NCBI GenBank assembly: GCA_035293985.1
Contig: DATGLS010000048.1
Location: 496,001-560,000, forward strand
Source: JAVDCA01 sp035293985
GTDB taxonomy: Bacteria; Pseudomonadota; Alphaproteobacteria; Rhizobiales; Xanthobacteraceae
Reading direction: 5' to 3'
DNA length: 64,000 bases
Position numbers and translations under genes: made by a program. Below, piece after piece: positions 21,501 through 29,779 of this stretch; position 1 is the stretch's first letter, and each line of letters opens with the position of its first letter. The notes under the pieces are model-generated. The model was not told the DNA's origin. It saw nothing but the letters and a program-made list of their open reading frames with translations, and made no database searches.

Positions 21501-24500
21501 CCCATCACCGATGCCGGCGAGAATGGCGGGTTCATCACCTTCAATAGCCACCTCTATTTCTTCGGCGACGACGCGAGCCACCCCGGCCTCACCGCGCTCT
21601 ATACGATCGACGGCAACAATGCCGTCAGCGAGATATTCGACCCGACCAACCCGGGTTTCTCCTTCGGCGCGCCCGGGACCACCGCCCCCAATCAGCCGGG
21701 GCCGAGCGCCCACTTCACCGTCTTCGATGGCAGCCTCTATTTCGAGGCGCAGACCGGCCAGGGCACCGAGCTGGTGCGGATCGATTCCAGCGGCACCGCA
21801 CACGTATTCAACATCGCGCCCGATACCCAGGCGTTGATCGGCAGCAGCTTCCCGGGCGAGGACGGCGGCTTCGGCACCTATACGCCGATCGCGACCAAGT
21901 TCGGCACCGACGGCAACGACGCGCTCAGCGGCGGCCCCAACACCGTCTTCATCGGCGGCAAGGGCAACGACACGATCGCGGGCGCAGGCACGAACGACAC
22001 CGCGGTGATCGACGCCAATTTCTCCGATCTCTCGACCCATGTCGGCATCAACGGCAACACGGTCACGGTCCAGACCGCGAACGGCACCGACACCCTCACC
22101 GGCATCGACCGCATCCAGTTCGCCGACAAGGGCCTGCTGATCGTCGATCCGAACGGCGACTTCGGATTCAAGTCGGTGCAGGCAGCCGTAAATGCCGCGA
22201 GCGAGGGCGACACCATCTGGGTGATGCCCGGCACCTACACGGAGACCTTCACGCCGACCCCGTACTCGTCGACGCCGGGCGGCCTCTTCATCAACACGCC
22301 GAACTTGACGCTGGAAGGCGTAACGGCCGACGGCACGCCGTTCACATCGGTCAGCGACGCCAACAAGGACCTGCTGCCTACCGTCATCTCGGGCGCGCAG
22401 ACCGACTTCGGCTCGAACATCTTCGTCGGCCCCAATGCCGACGACACCGTGATCGAGGGGCTGCATCTGCAGGCCGGCCCGGAGACGAACAACAAGCTGC
22501 TCGAGATCTGGGCCAACAACGCCACGGTCGAGAACAATTTCCTCGACGTCGACATCGGCGGGACGACCTATTCGGGCGCGATCGCGATCTATTTCAACGG
22601 CAATGGCTCCGACTTCACCCATGAGGTCGACGCCCTCAACGTCTCCAACAACATCCTCAACGAAGGGATCGACCTCTCCAACGGCGTCGGGATCCCGAGC
22701 ATTCCGTTCTTCGGCTTTCCGTCCCTCGACTCGAGCCAAGTCATCGCGAACAACACGTTCGAGGGCACCTTCGATCTCTCCACCGGCCAGGGCCGCTACG
22801 ACACCATCGTGCTCAACGGCCAGGTGCCCGGAATCGGTTGGCTGCTCGCATCGAATGCCCTCCCGACCATCACGGGCAACGCGTTCGGCGACAACACCAC
22901 GCCGTTCCTGATGCGCGGCAGCGACGCCGATCCCACCGCCCTGCCGACCCTTCAGGAAGTCCAGGACTTCCTCGCCAACAACGGCAACGCCAACACGACC
23001 TATGCGTATGTCGAGACGCCGGGCGGCGACCTCGAGCTTGCCTTGCGCAACCCGGGCCCGAACGAATATTTCAGCTTCGCGGTCACCGACACGCTCGACA
23101 CGCTCGAGCTCGCGCTCGAGCACGCCGGCGGCAACACGGTCTTCCCCGATCAGCGCACTTATCTGCATCCGGGCGACACCGTCGCCATCCAGAGTGGGGC
23201 CGGCGCGCTGTCCTCCGCTGTCGACGTCAACAATCTGTTCGTGCAGGCGGATCAGGATTCCGCGCATCTCACCCTGACGATGGCGACTCAGCTGCCCGAC
23301 GGCGAACCGATTCCGGGAGCGCCGGTGCAGACGCTGACCCTCGCCGATTACGCGCCGGGCCAAGGCGCAAACGTCACCGTCATCGCCAACAACCTCGGCG
23401 ACACCATCACCACCAATGACGGTCAGGACACCCTGGTCGGCGGGACCGGCATCGACACCGCCGTGTACACGCAAACGCTGGCGGCCGGCAATTTCAACTA
23501 CGATTCGGCCGACAACGTCTGGCACGTGTCGAAAGGCCCCAGCCAGCCGGACACGGTCTCGGGATTCGAGAAGGTCACCGACGGAATCCATAACTTCCTT
23601 CTGGTCGGCGGGGGCAGCCAATACGCCACCATCCAGGAGGCCGTGAACGCCGCCCAGGATGGCGACACCATCCTGGTCGCCCAGGGCACCTACAACGAGA
23701 ACGTCCTCGTCAGCGGCAAGGCGGTCAATTTCGAGGGTTACGGCAGCGTGGTGCTCAACGGCTCCATCACCGAGAGCGGCACGCTCGATCAGAACATGAC
23801 GATCGAGCGCTTCACCATCAATGCGACCGGCCAGCAGAACGGCCTCTCGTTCACGCCGACCCTCACCGGGCCCGAGACCATCACGGTCAACGACGTCGTG
23901 GTCAGCGGCGCGAGCGAGACCGGCTTCGCCGTCAACGGCGGCGGCAGCAACCTCACGGTCGACACCAACAATTCGAGCTTCTCCGGCGACGGCATCGCCA
24001 AGACGTCGGGCGGCTCGGGCGACATCGATTTCTTCGAGTTCCTCGGCAATGCGGCCTTCACCAACGTACAGGTGACCGGCGTCGCCCAGGGCACGCCGCT
24101 CGCCGACGCAGGCGACAACGGCATCCAGATCGCCGGCTTCGACGAGGCGACCAAGGACGTCACCAGCCCGCTCGGCCTCGTGTCGTTCGACAACGTCACC
24201 GTCACAGGCACCTACGCCAAGAATCTTGTCTATATCCAGGGCTATGACAACGCGGACGGCCTCAACTTCCCGGGCGCCGGCCTCAAGCTCGGCAACGCGA
24301 CCACGCAGACCGGCTGGACCCCTCTGTTCATCGATCTCGGACCGCAGGGCGGCGCCTACACGCCGGGCGGGGCGCAGAGCACGCTCGATCTCGCCAATGT
24401 CGACCTGGCCGGCTGGACCTTCGCGGGCACCAGCACGAATTTCGCCGCCCTCGCCGCCGCCGGCTACCAGGACCTGATCGTGGGAGCGCCGGGCACCCTC

Positions 24501-27500
24501 AACCTCATCACCGGCACCAGCGGCAACGACGCGATCGTCTACAATCAGGCCGCGGGCGGCACCGAGTTCGTCGACGGCGGCCCCGGCACCGATGCCGAGA
24601 TCATCAACGGCGCCAGCGGCCTCGCGTTCACCTACGACATCGCCCCGGAGAGCGGATCGCCTGCCGATCTCGTGGTCACGATCTCGGCCGGGATGGTGCT
24701 GCCGCCGGGCCCCCAGGTCGTCACCACCAACGTGGAGGAGATCGTCCTCAACCTCGGCAATGGTGGCGATACCGTCAATATCCACGGAAACCTCGGCGGC
24801 ACCGGCGTCGTGACCAACACGGTGACCGTCAACGGCGGCGCCGGCAGCGACACCGTCGACGCCAGCGGCATCACCGGCGCGCCGATCGACGTCGTGTTCA
24901 ACGGCGGCGGCGGCTCAGACGTGTTCCACAGCGGCCCCGGCAACGACACCTTCACGGACACCGGCAAGGGCGAGGCGGTCTACACCGAGGCGCTGGTGGC
25001 GAGCGGGTTCAGCTACGCCGGCGGCAACTGGACCGTCACCACGCCGGGCGAAGGCACCGATACGCTGAATGGCGTTTCGACCGTGCAGGGCGGCAGCAAT
25101 GCTCTTCACTTCCTGCTGGTCAGCCCGGACAGTCAGTACACGACCATTCAGGCGGCGATCGATGCCGCCTCGGCGGGCGACACCGTGCTGGTCGCGCCCG
25201 GCACCTACGACGAGAACGTCACCCTCAAAGATGGCGTCTCGCTGGTCGGCATGAGCGAGAGCGGCGTCGTCATCGACGGCTCCATGACCGCGCCCACGAC
25301 CATGTCGCTCATGGGCATCAGCAACCTCACGGTCGAGAACGGCACGCCGACCAGCATGCTGCTCGACCTCCGGCCGACCACCGACATCACCGACGTGGAG
25401 TTCAGCAACGTCCACTTCAATCTGACGTCGGATTTCACCGGCGAGATGCCGATCGGCAACGGCCAGGTGAGCGGCACCATAGCGCTGCACGACCTCGGGC
25501 TGGAATTCAACAACGTCACGATGGACAGCAACGACCACAACTTCGCCAACTCGGTGGCGTTCGTCTATACGCTGTTCCAGACCGATCCGGGCGCCCAGCT
25601 GCTGCTCGACGGCGTCAGGCTCAACGGCACGGCCTCGGGCGGGCCGAGCGGCCTCGGCGCGCAGTGGAACATGTCGCCGCAGGATGCGACGACGCAGAAC
25701 GCCGCGGTCACGATCGAAAACTCGAGCACCAACGGCGGCGGAAACTTCTACATCTCCGGCTTCGACTTCGTCGCTCTGCAGAACAACGTGCTCGACGGAC
25801 AGGGCGTCGCGCTCAACGGCGTCAAGCACGCGGACGTCTTCGGCAACACGTTCGAGAACATCGACGGCACGTTCACGGCGAACGGCACGCAGCATCGCGG
25901 CCTCGTCATCGAGGATGCGTTCGGCACCACTGGCGACTCCGACATCGGGATAGCCAACAACACGTTCAGCAACGTTACCGAGCCCGACGGCGCGATCGCG
26001 CTCCAGCGCTTCACCGACGGTACGCCCGCGGATCTCGCGACGTACGAGCGGCTGAACAACTTGTTCATCGAGAACAACACGTTCACCGGCCTCGGCGCCG
26101 GCGTGAATCCGATTTTCGTCAACCCGATCTATTTCGGCCCCGGCGCCGTCGTGCCCGCCACCCTCGATGACCCGCAGCTGGTCATCCTTCCGCCCGGCAA
26201 CTCCGGCACGCAGGACCTATTCGACGTGGTCGATACGACCTATGTCTTCGGCCCCGGCCACGCCAACCTCTTTGTCGATGGCACCGCCAACGACACCTTC
26301 ATCTATGCCGTCGGCGACGGAACGGACGAGATCCAGAACACGGGGTCGGGCATCGATACCCTGATCATCGACGACAACGGCTCGGCGGCGCAGACCTTCA
26401 ACATCAACCAGTCCGGCTTCGACGGCACGCTCCAAGCGTCCGGCGTCCAGCAGATGGTCGTCAACCTCGGCAGCGGCGGCGACACCGTCGTCCTGTCGGG
26501 AGACCTGCACGACACCGGGGTCGCGACCGTGACGGTCAACGGCGGCACCGGGAACGACACGGTCGACGCCCGCGGCATCACGGGCACGCCGATCAACTCG
26601 GGCGCGCCGGTCGACGTCGTGTTCAACGGCGGCGGCGGCGACGACACCTTCTACCCCAGCCACGGCAACCCGCTCCTCGTCACTATTCCCCAGGACACGT
26701 TCAACGGCGGCGGCGGCGACACGGTGGTGTTCTCGCACCCCGAAGCGAAATACACCATCATGGACGATCCCAGCACCGGAAGCGTCGTCGTTTTCGGTGG
26801 TGAAAACGTGGGGACCCCCGACTTCTCCAATGTTTTCCTCAACGGCGTCACCCACCTGCAGTTCTCCGACCAGACCCTCAATTTGAGCCCGGTGATGGTG
26901 TTCGACGCCAGCCATCACCTGATCGGCAGCTTCAGCACGATCCAGGCCGGCATCGACGCCGCGACGACGAGTGGCGACACGGTGCTGATCGAGGCCGGCA
27001 CCTACACGGGTCAGCTCGTGGTCGATCCGACCGCCGGGCATGGCGCCAACGGCATCTCGATCGTCGGCAGCGGCGCGGTCACGATCGACGCGCCCGGCAC
27101 GCTCGAGAGCACCGGCAACTCGCCGACCAGCGGGCGCGACATCGATGGCCTGCTCACGGTCAGCAACGCGACCAACATCTCGCTCGAGAACATCTCGTTC
27201 AACGGCCTCGGCGAAGGCAACCTCGTCACCGGTGCCAACAACCCGACGCTGGTCGGCATCGCCTATCTCAACGCGTCCGGCACCGTCGACCATGTCGACG
27301 TCACCGGAATCCGCGAGCCGGACTCGAGCTTCGGCGACCAGCGCGGCATCGCGATCTACGCTTCGAACACCGCCCCGGTCGGTGCGCCGACCGAGAGCTT
27401 CACGCTCACCAACTCGACCATCGAGAATTGGCAGAAGGGCGGCGTGGTCGCGAGCAACGCCAACGTCGACATCGAGCACGACATCATCACGGGCGTCGGC

Positions 27501-28667
27501 GCGACCGCCTTGATCGCGCAGAACGGCATCGAGCTCGTCGGCGACACCGGCACCGCGTCGAACAACACGATCACGGGGATCGGCTACACGCCGGCGACCG
27601 TCACCGACACCGGGATTCTGTTCTGGGACGCCACCAACCTCACGCTCGACAACAACATCATTGCGGGCGCGCTCAACGCCGGCGCCGTCGTCGGGCAGAC
27701 CGGCATCTACGGCCTCAACTCGTCCGACATCACGATCCACGGCAACACGATCAGCAACGTGCTGGAGGGCATCGTCGGGCAGGAGGACGGCAGCGGCGCC
27801 TTCGCGGGCACGTTCGCGCCGACCTGGGACATCGGGCCGACCAATACGGTGACGAACTACACCCAGCTCGCCCTCGACTTCGAGGCGAGCGACACCAACA
27901 CCAACGTGCAGGCGACCGGCAACTTCACGGTGCAAGGCACCGCGGGCAACGACCTGTTTCTCGGCGGCAATGGTACCGAGAGCTTCAACGGCGAAGGCGG
28001 CAACGACACGTTCCAGTTCACCGACGCCCAGCTCCACGGCGGGTCGCAGACGGTCACCGGCGGCGCCGGAAGCAACAGCACCCTGGCGGTCAGCGACACC
28101 ACGGGACCGATCACCATTGCGGATGCCGATCTCGTCAATGTGAGCAACGTCGACACGCTGCAGATCGGCACCTCGGGCGCCGCAACCGTCACGCTCGGCG
28201 CCGACGCCAGCGCCGATGTCGGCGCCGGCACCCTGACGCTCGACGACGTCGCCGGGACCGGACCGCTGACGCTCGATGCTCATTTGATGACCGCCAACCT
28301 GACGGTCCTGCTCGGCACCGACGGCAACGACACGCTCACGGGCGGCTCCGGGACGAACACGTACCAGTTCGGCGCCCCGCCTGCCGCCGGCAACAACCAG
28401 ATCACCAACTTCACGACCGGCATCGACGAGATCGCCGTGTCGGCGAAGGGCTTCGGCGGGGGCCTGACGGCGGGTATGGACGCGAGCACGGTGTTCGAGT
28501 CGTCCGGCAGCGCCTCGTTCGCGTCGTTGAGCGACCGCTTCCACTTCGACACGACGAACCACGCGCTCTACTACAGCGCCGACGGCACGACCGCGCACGA
28601 GGTGCTGCTGGCCACCACCACCAATGGCGGCATGGTCCACCCGCACGACATCCACGTGGTCGCCTGA
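12534..28667 (+). CDS. Giant multidomain type I-secreted surface protein (5377 aa)
   Basis: Paralogue of the preceding adhesin with the same N-terminal module (residues 1 to about 135) but a different body. Residues about 178-1030 are T1SS-143-type repeats. About 1033-1155 is a cadherin/Ig-like domain. About 1160-2370 holds two blocks of roughly 50-residue propeller-like repeats (GGFAVxW...VFDANG), each followed by an Ig-like segment. About 2632-3118 is a second propeller-like block (LYFxxD...LFxLDxxGN). About 3202-5130 contains four parallel beta-helix modules, each opening with a TIQAAIDAASAGDTVLVAPGTY-like motif. A few Gly/Asp RTX turns and the LYYSADGTTAHEVLLAT secretion region end the protein. 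There is no Sec signal peptide. The beta-helices recall polysaccharide-binding or -cleaving folds, but I see no catalytic motif, so enzymatic activity is unproven. Likely exported by the exporter at 31-36 kb. Confidence 0.9.
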   Translation: MAGTVVVAQASGPQSPNSPPRKVITVVKPGDNQAITIHLDGATKLDLSAIANENITLVHVGDRLIILFANHAEVTIEPFYSDNGQPLPDITVELGPNHDVTSSQFATDFPITTDQSVLPASGGPNSISSGGNFVSFTIDSLGPSGTPTPFLGSESANGPTGGANNQNTPQHPVPESLRHAEISATVFEGGLLTDAFNPAGGNSQGSPFTATGVGGALHALVNFGTDGAGPHPFQFVSPAAANAWLAHLGLTSHGSAIDSATINGNTIVASTDPGQASPHDVFSLTINDNGSWTFTLLAPVDDGPNQNESSTTIDLSGLIQAVDSHGLTIALSHDFTITIVDDAPLLDAATVSGAVQDSALTSPPDVYGAGSGALGGSPTVSGSLAALVSFGADGPAANGFHFITQPLAQSLVAGLGLTSHGNAIDAATIVGDTLTAFDSTHTAVFTLTVAGNGDYTFTLLNPIDNPTGPGPQIQFFNIDLSGLVLATDFDGNTIRLSHDFTINASNDVPFQTNFGGTTLQVDEQGFTQGSPGDLYGAGQFAGAANISQSGNLNTFLGFNFGAEGPATIGGKPAGYQITFANNTVHDIGVTSHGQDIDFFTVTSPVIDPTHGLTQTMTAWTGGGPSDKSAHEVFTLTVSGDGDFTFTIINPIDMPATAGTPNTFPLDLSPYISATDAVGDKIPIAPGTFLADVIGDVPLPSTAVVTGTVDEGALTTATDTDSTQNGNDPGASASVSGSLMSLVNFGANGPGTPAFALNTNTIDVGSALAAQNLTSHGFLINQASISGSTLTGIDSNGDHVFNLTINPDGTSYTFTLLEPIDQLTGADEKTVTIDLSSALTAFDFDGDPLATNADGSLEGFKDFLITVTDDVPTSAPGASLTASVNEGPLESGHNNPTVQTVTGASGALTGLFSFGADGPPATGATVAAVGNGAATTWISNLNLTSHGNSIDNTTETTAANVTTITAFDSANHQIFSLAINTNGAYEFDLLGQIDAPVNGTATVDLSGLVQAQDFDGDFGTLTKGTWTVSVADDRPVVSAVHAIGNENTPNPPSTISPNASPLQVTLSATDGDPNAAISFTVTSLPANGTLFTDAALTHAVAANTAMAASGNSLTLFFEPNAFFAGTDSFQYVALDSNGATSPTAATATIDVTPVADPPVLSESAQVALTPADSNTVTSTGLVALAGGGFAESWQVGTTILAQAFNAGGHALGTPVTVGTASGTAGNLTVALNGGGYAVAWTNGDDIFTQAFHADGTLNGATQQIDTGGQANIPIQLSALDTGGYAVLYERVDAGHEDVFTRVFGADGTPDAVGETQVNTVPPGDGSDNLASETGAFSTPQPVQMVTLANTDYVIAWSSQLNGQTVQLVRVFDDQGNPVTNEIQVSTPPAGDNDGGFNGASGGLVTALANGDFAVAWERSRPDGSTDILTKVFHASDSYAGASDVTVTAGGTNTENVQQIVALSTGGYVVMWSGGTLGNVHTFVQVYDANGHLADTNPADANGIQVDALVGTGNATAEQVLALADGRFAVMWQGGPEADPFVRVFNADGSPVGDGTPIAAAPSSATTLNSGVQMVEFADGTFAAVYDQTVNGGSGATATSQDHLFVQHFDASGNALGSALELVSSPFTGASLPELSNFDDFRLVLSNEGLLSTGGTTNDNGAFNINLGNSDTATGVENTPIVLFNASIPPDAFETLKITITGVPAGARFEINGTKVGHLDVANPSIWIIDDPAQTALLATSALEFVSLTAGVFTLHVDAQSTDTATLSTGPSTSTAHTLQDFTVTVADANDVALNDSMSSVTTLAGAGPLSLGIGAPTDIDNGTDLKITITAVPTYGVVQYTDASNNVHTAVDGTVLTAAELATLTFSAPAATPASSGDSVVYSVQDGATSVVGAVAVDVIPAAVPPIVTNVEPFIDLTPPPGNDLRELHTIALTGGGFVAIWASGPPGHEDITGKVFDSTGHLINTVFLQPGPNSDTQSNVVALGNGGFAVVWEDGPSLVTEAFDASGNPAAAGPQLVSTTALPSNTNAQIIVALADGNYAVVYGEQNTHFGTDDIFAQIFDPTGAAVGGPILANSPDLNSALFLNTATPETRDISQVVATDHGFVVMWDSFSDDGSGTASDHTYVRVINDDGTYGSPAIEVNAPSGANADQPSQVVALGGDDFAVMWQENNDETLTRIFKASDNYAGTTEIVTGAGGGGTNSTPWQIVELANGGYATVWNQIVGGVTSDVFAQVYDANGHLTGATPAGGIQVDTGAAAGLALADQIIALKGGGFAVEYDTLIGPDPSGDTFVRVFDAQGNPVGGQSQLNVSNPSAQFVTGVQTGMVALANGGFEALWAQTAGTEDQIWGQQFDANGNAIGAAEEITSDAPAFSLDEFKSAIADGTILTGEVFNQKTVQTQFIHTATGVESTPIQLINALPVIPDTLSQVTLSGFPPGSQFAIGGTVVGGLDVNDHWVITDPVAVAQLDAQPLTLIPPAGFTGSFTLTADVTETVTNGAQTSNADTIDNINVTVADANDVTLSNPSAVSVGSGSLAFNLNIGAPSDPDHALGENAVITIQALPSYGEVRYFDGTSWQFAKDGTVLTADELQSLQFVPPATGSFHGDSIVYSVQDGTSLVDGSIAITVTPPGGGLFFSADDPDLFTLDNQGNLTSIPVNPGSPNGSFAGEDGGFIQFANGLYFNANTDATGEVLFRLGPDNVAHPVTDSQGHFIDGISGVSADFTVYDGSLYFIGGGELHKIDPTGAVSEIKINPTGDSFGADNFGGFVQFDGDLYFTAHSSVTTGTDGTGLFFLDPQGNLNQIFTETFVFSPPSSFIPEVISLGDAGVDGGFATFNGALFFNGDFSDFGPVLFELDATGAANPITDDSSPQLFPLLHTFGEATYFGVLGGALFVTEQGSTPDSLWEIDSCGCTNEILYNNADPFDFTAAGQRNLGGITQFNGHLYFSADTATTDALTSGNPALFELTTTANPLDPIHPIVSTSEVLFNGNPITDAGENGGFITFNSHLYFFGDDASHPGLTALYTIDGNNAVSEIFDPTNPGFSFGAPGTTAPNQPGPSAHFTVFDGSLYFEAQTGQGTELVRIDSSGTAHVFNIAPDTQALIGSSFPGEDGGFGTYTPIATKFGTDGNDALSGGPNTVFIGGKGNDTIAGAGTNDTAVIDANFSDLSTHVGINGNTVTVQTANGTDTLTGIDRIQFADKGLLIVDPNGDFGFKSVQAAVNAASEGDTIWVMPGTYTETFTPTPYSSTPGGLFINTPNLTLEGVTADGTPFTSVSDANKDLLPTVISGAQTDFGSNIFVGPNADDTVIEGLHLQAGPETNNKLLEIWANNATVENNFLDVDIGGTTYSGAIAIYFNGNGSDFTHEVDALNVSNNILNEGIDLSNGVGIPSIPFFGFPSLDSSQVIANNTFEGTFDLSTGQGRYDTIVLNGQVPGIGWLLASNALPTITGNAFGDNTTPFLMRGSDADPTALPTLQEVQDFLANNGNANTTYAYVETPGGDLELALRNPGPNEYFSFAVTDTLDTLELALEHAGGNTVFPDQRTYLHPGDTVAIQSGAGALSSAVDVNNLFVQADQDSAHLTLTMATQLPDGEPIPGAPVQTLTLADYAPGQGANVTVIANNLGDTITTNDGQDTLVGGTGIDTAVYTQTLAAGNFNYDSADNVWHVSKGPSQPDTVSGFEKVTDGIHNFLLVGGGSQYATIQEAVNAAQDGDTILVAQGTYNENVLVSGKAVNFEGYGSVVLNGSITESGTLDQNMTIERFTINATGQQNGLSFTPTLTGPETITVNDVVVSGASETGFAVNGGGSNLTVDTNNSSFSGDGIAKTSGGSGDIDFFEFLGNAAFTNVQVTGVAQGTPLADAGDNGIQIAGFDEATKDVTSPLGLVSFDNVTVTGTYAKNLVYIQGYDNADGLNFPGAGLKLGNATTQTGWTPLFIDLGPQGGAYTPGGAQSTLDLANVDLAGWTFAGTSTNFAALAAAGYQDLIVGAPGTLNLITGTSGNDAIVYNQAAGGTEFVDGGPGTDAEIINGASGLAFTYDIAPESGSPADLVVTISAGMVLPPGPQVVTTNVEEIVLNLGNGGDTVNIHGNLGGTGVVTNTVTVNGGAGSDTVDASGITGAPIDVVFNGGGGSDVFHSGPGNDTFTDTGKGEAVYTEALVASGFSYAGGNWTVTTPGEGTDTLNGVSTVQGGSNALHFLLVSPDSQYTTIQAAIDAASAGDTVLVAPGTYDENVTLKDGVSLVGMSESGVVIDGSMTAPTTMSLMGISNLTVENGTPTSMLLDLRPTTDITDVEFSNVHFNLTSDFTGEMPIGNGQVSGTIALHDLGLEFNNVTMDSNDHNFANSVAFVYTLFQTDPGAQLLLDGVRLNGTASGGPSGLGAQWNMSPQDATTQNAAVTIENSSTNGGGNFYISGFDFVALQNNVLDGQGVALNGVKHADVFGNTFENIDGTFTANGTQHRGLVIEDAFGTTGDSDIGIANNTFSNVTEPDGAIALQRFTDGTPADLATYERLNNLFIENNTFTGLGAGVNPIFVNPIYFGPGAVVPATLDDPQLVILPPGNSGTQDLFDVVDTTYVFGPGHANLFVDGTANDTFIYAVGDGTDEIQNTGSGIDTLIIDDNGSAAQTFNINQSGFDGTLQASGVQQMVVNLGSGGDTVVLSGDLHDTGVATVTVNGGTGNDTVDARGITGTPINSGAPVDVVFNGGGGDDTFYPSHGNPLLVTIPQDTFNGGGGDTVVFSHPEAKYTIMDDPSTGSVVVFGGENVGTPDFSNVFLNGVTHLQFSDQTLNLSPVMVFDASHHLIGSFSTIQAGIDAATTSGDTVLIEAGTYTGQLVVDPTAGHGANGISIVGSGAVTIDAPGTLESTGNSPTSGRDIDGLLTVSNATNISLENISFNGLGEGNLVTGANNPTLVGIAYLNASGTVDHVDVTGIREPDSSFGDQRGIAIYASNTAPVGAPTESFTLTNSTIENWQKGGVVASNANVDIEHDIITGVGATALIAQNGIELVGDTGTASNNTITGIGYTPATVTDTGILFWDATNLTLDNNIIAGALNAGAVVGQTGIYGLNSSDITIHGNTISNVLEGIVGQEDGSGAFAGTFAPTWDIGPTNTVTNYTQLALDFEASDTNTNVQATGNFTVQGTAGNDLFLGGNGTESFNGEGGNDTFQFTDAQLHGGSQTVTGGAGSNSTLAVSDTTGPITIADADLVNVSNVDTLQIGTSGAATVTLGADASADVGAGTLTLDDVAGTGPLTLDAHLMTANLTVLLGTDGNDTLTGGSGTNTYQFGAPPAAGNNQITNFTTGIDEIAVSAKGFGGGLTAGMDASTVFESSGSASFASLSDRFHFDTTNHALYYSADGTTAHEVLLATTTNGGMVHPHDIHVVA
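22140..27920 (+). repeat. Four parallel beta-helix modules inside the 5377-aa protein
   Basis: The opening motif (A-V/I-N/D-A-A, GDT, V/I-L-V, GTY) recurs near bases 22170, 23620, 25140 and 26940. Each is preceded by a Gly/Asp-rich turn and a Y-T-I or Y-T-E strand segment, and followed by Asn-rich coils (NNTFEG, ENNTF, DNNII) typical of right-handed beta-helix rungs. Units are about 1.0-1.5 kb. The likely origin is internal duplication of one module. Confidence 0.65.
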
Positions 28668-28742
28668 GCTCGCCCGTCGTCGCCCGCGCCCCGCGGCGCG
28701 GTCGACGCGCCTGTTTCAACGGAGTATTGAGTCGTTGCGCTA

Positions 28743-29603
28743 ATGGCCGATGCCGGCCGTCCGCGCCGGAGATTGCTCGTGGCCAACCCCAAGATCATGA
28801 TCGCGACCCCCGCCTACGGCGAGGTGTTCTACACCCCCTACGTCAGCAGCATGCTGAGCCTCACCCGGGTCCTGCAGAAGCGCGCTATCGACTTCGCCTT
28901 CAACGCCATCTCGTATTCGGAGATCGCCGAGAGCCGCAACTTCCTGCTCACCCACTGGTACGACAAGACGGATGCCTCGCACCTCCTGTTCGTCGATGCC
29001 GACATGGGCTTTCCGGCCGCGCTGATCACCGAGATGATCGATCTCGACCAGCCGCTGGTCGGGGCGGTCTATCCCAAACGCACGCTCGACGTGAAGAAGG
29101 TGGCGCAGCTCGCCGTCGAGGAGAAGGACGCCGCGCGCGCCATCGCCAAGGCCCAGGATTATGTGCTGCGCGCGCTGCGCGGCCCGCGCAAGGCGCCGCC
29201 GCGGCCGGGCTTCATCGAGGTCGAGGCGTGCGGCAGCGGCATTCTCTTGATCCAGCGCGCCTGCATCGAGCGCATGCTCAAGGCGATGCCGAAAATCTCC
29301 GATCTCAAGGCGAAGACCACCTCCCCGCTCGCCAGGAACCTCGACCGGCTGATCCGCGCCTTCGACGTGCTGTTCGTCAACGGCATGCGCCTGTCGGAGG
29401 ATTTCTCGTTCTGCTACCGCTGGCGCCACGGCTGCAAGGGCGAGGTGTGGGCGGGCGTCGCCCACGACATCACGCATATCGGCCTGCAGCGCTTCGGCGG
29501 CGCTTATCAGGAGAAGCTCACCGGCCCCGGCCAGGTGGTGGTGCGGCGGGGCGAGCAGACGGTGGTCACCGGTCGCCTGTCGGCGCGGCCGACCAAGCAC
29601 TGA
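28743..29603 (+). CDS. Glycosyltransferase-like protein (GT-A fold, DxD motif)
   Basis: 286 aa, soluble, no signal peptide. Residues 18-26 (IMIATPAYG) look like the first strand of a GT-A fold. D85-A86-D87 within LLFVDADMGFP is a good DxD nucleotide-sugar/metal motif. E219-D220 (SEDFSFC) and H245 occupy the places of the acceptor-base and late metal-binding residues of family-2-like transferases. It starts 75 bp after the giant adhesin stop in the same direction, so co-transcription is likely. This suggests modification of the adhesins or of a surface glycan, but that is inference. An alternative start at M19 (28797) would remove the basic N-terminus. The exact donor and acceptor cannot be read from the sequence. 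Confidence 0.7.
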   Translation: MADAGRPRRRLLVANPKIMIATPAYGEVFYTPYVSSMLSLTRVLQKRAIDFAFNAISYSEIAESRNFLLTHWYDKTDASHLLFVDADMGFPAALITEMIDLDQPLVGAVYPKRTLDVKKVAQLAVEEKDAARAIAKAQDYVLRALRGPRKAPPRPGFIEVEACGSGILLIQRACIERMLKAMPKISDLKAKTTSPLARNLDRLIRAFDVLFVNGMRLSEDFSFCYRWRHGCKGEVWAGVAHDITHIGLQRFGGAYQEKLTGPGQVVVRRGEQTVVTGRLSARPTKH

Positions 29604-29779
29604 AGGGGCGTAGCCCCGGATAGCGGGGATAGATTGAATTCCGCTTGCGTTCCCGGCGCGAGCGGCCCATGGCAGTAAGCGCAGCGTGTGGCAGAACGGC
29701 AGAACAAAGCCGTAGACGGAAAGTCGAGTGATTTCAGTAGCGCCGGTCCTGGCAGCTGTCCGCCGGGAGTGGAATGCGC

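Noticed and set aside
2397..28655. Very long ORFs on the minus strand opposite the giant adhesins (up to 1665 codons)
   Set aside because: They are rich in Arg, Val, Glu, Asp and Gly in the pattern expected from the reverse complement of Asp/Thr/Gly/Ser codons at high GC. They lack domains and ribosome binding sites and mirror the repeats of the plus-strand genes.
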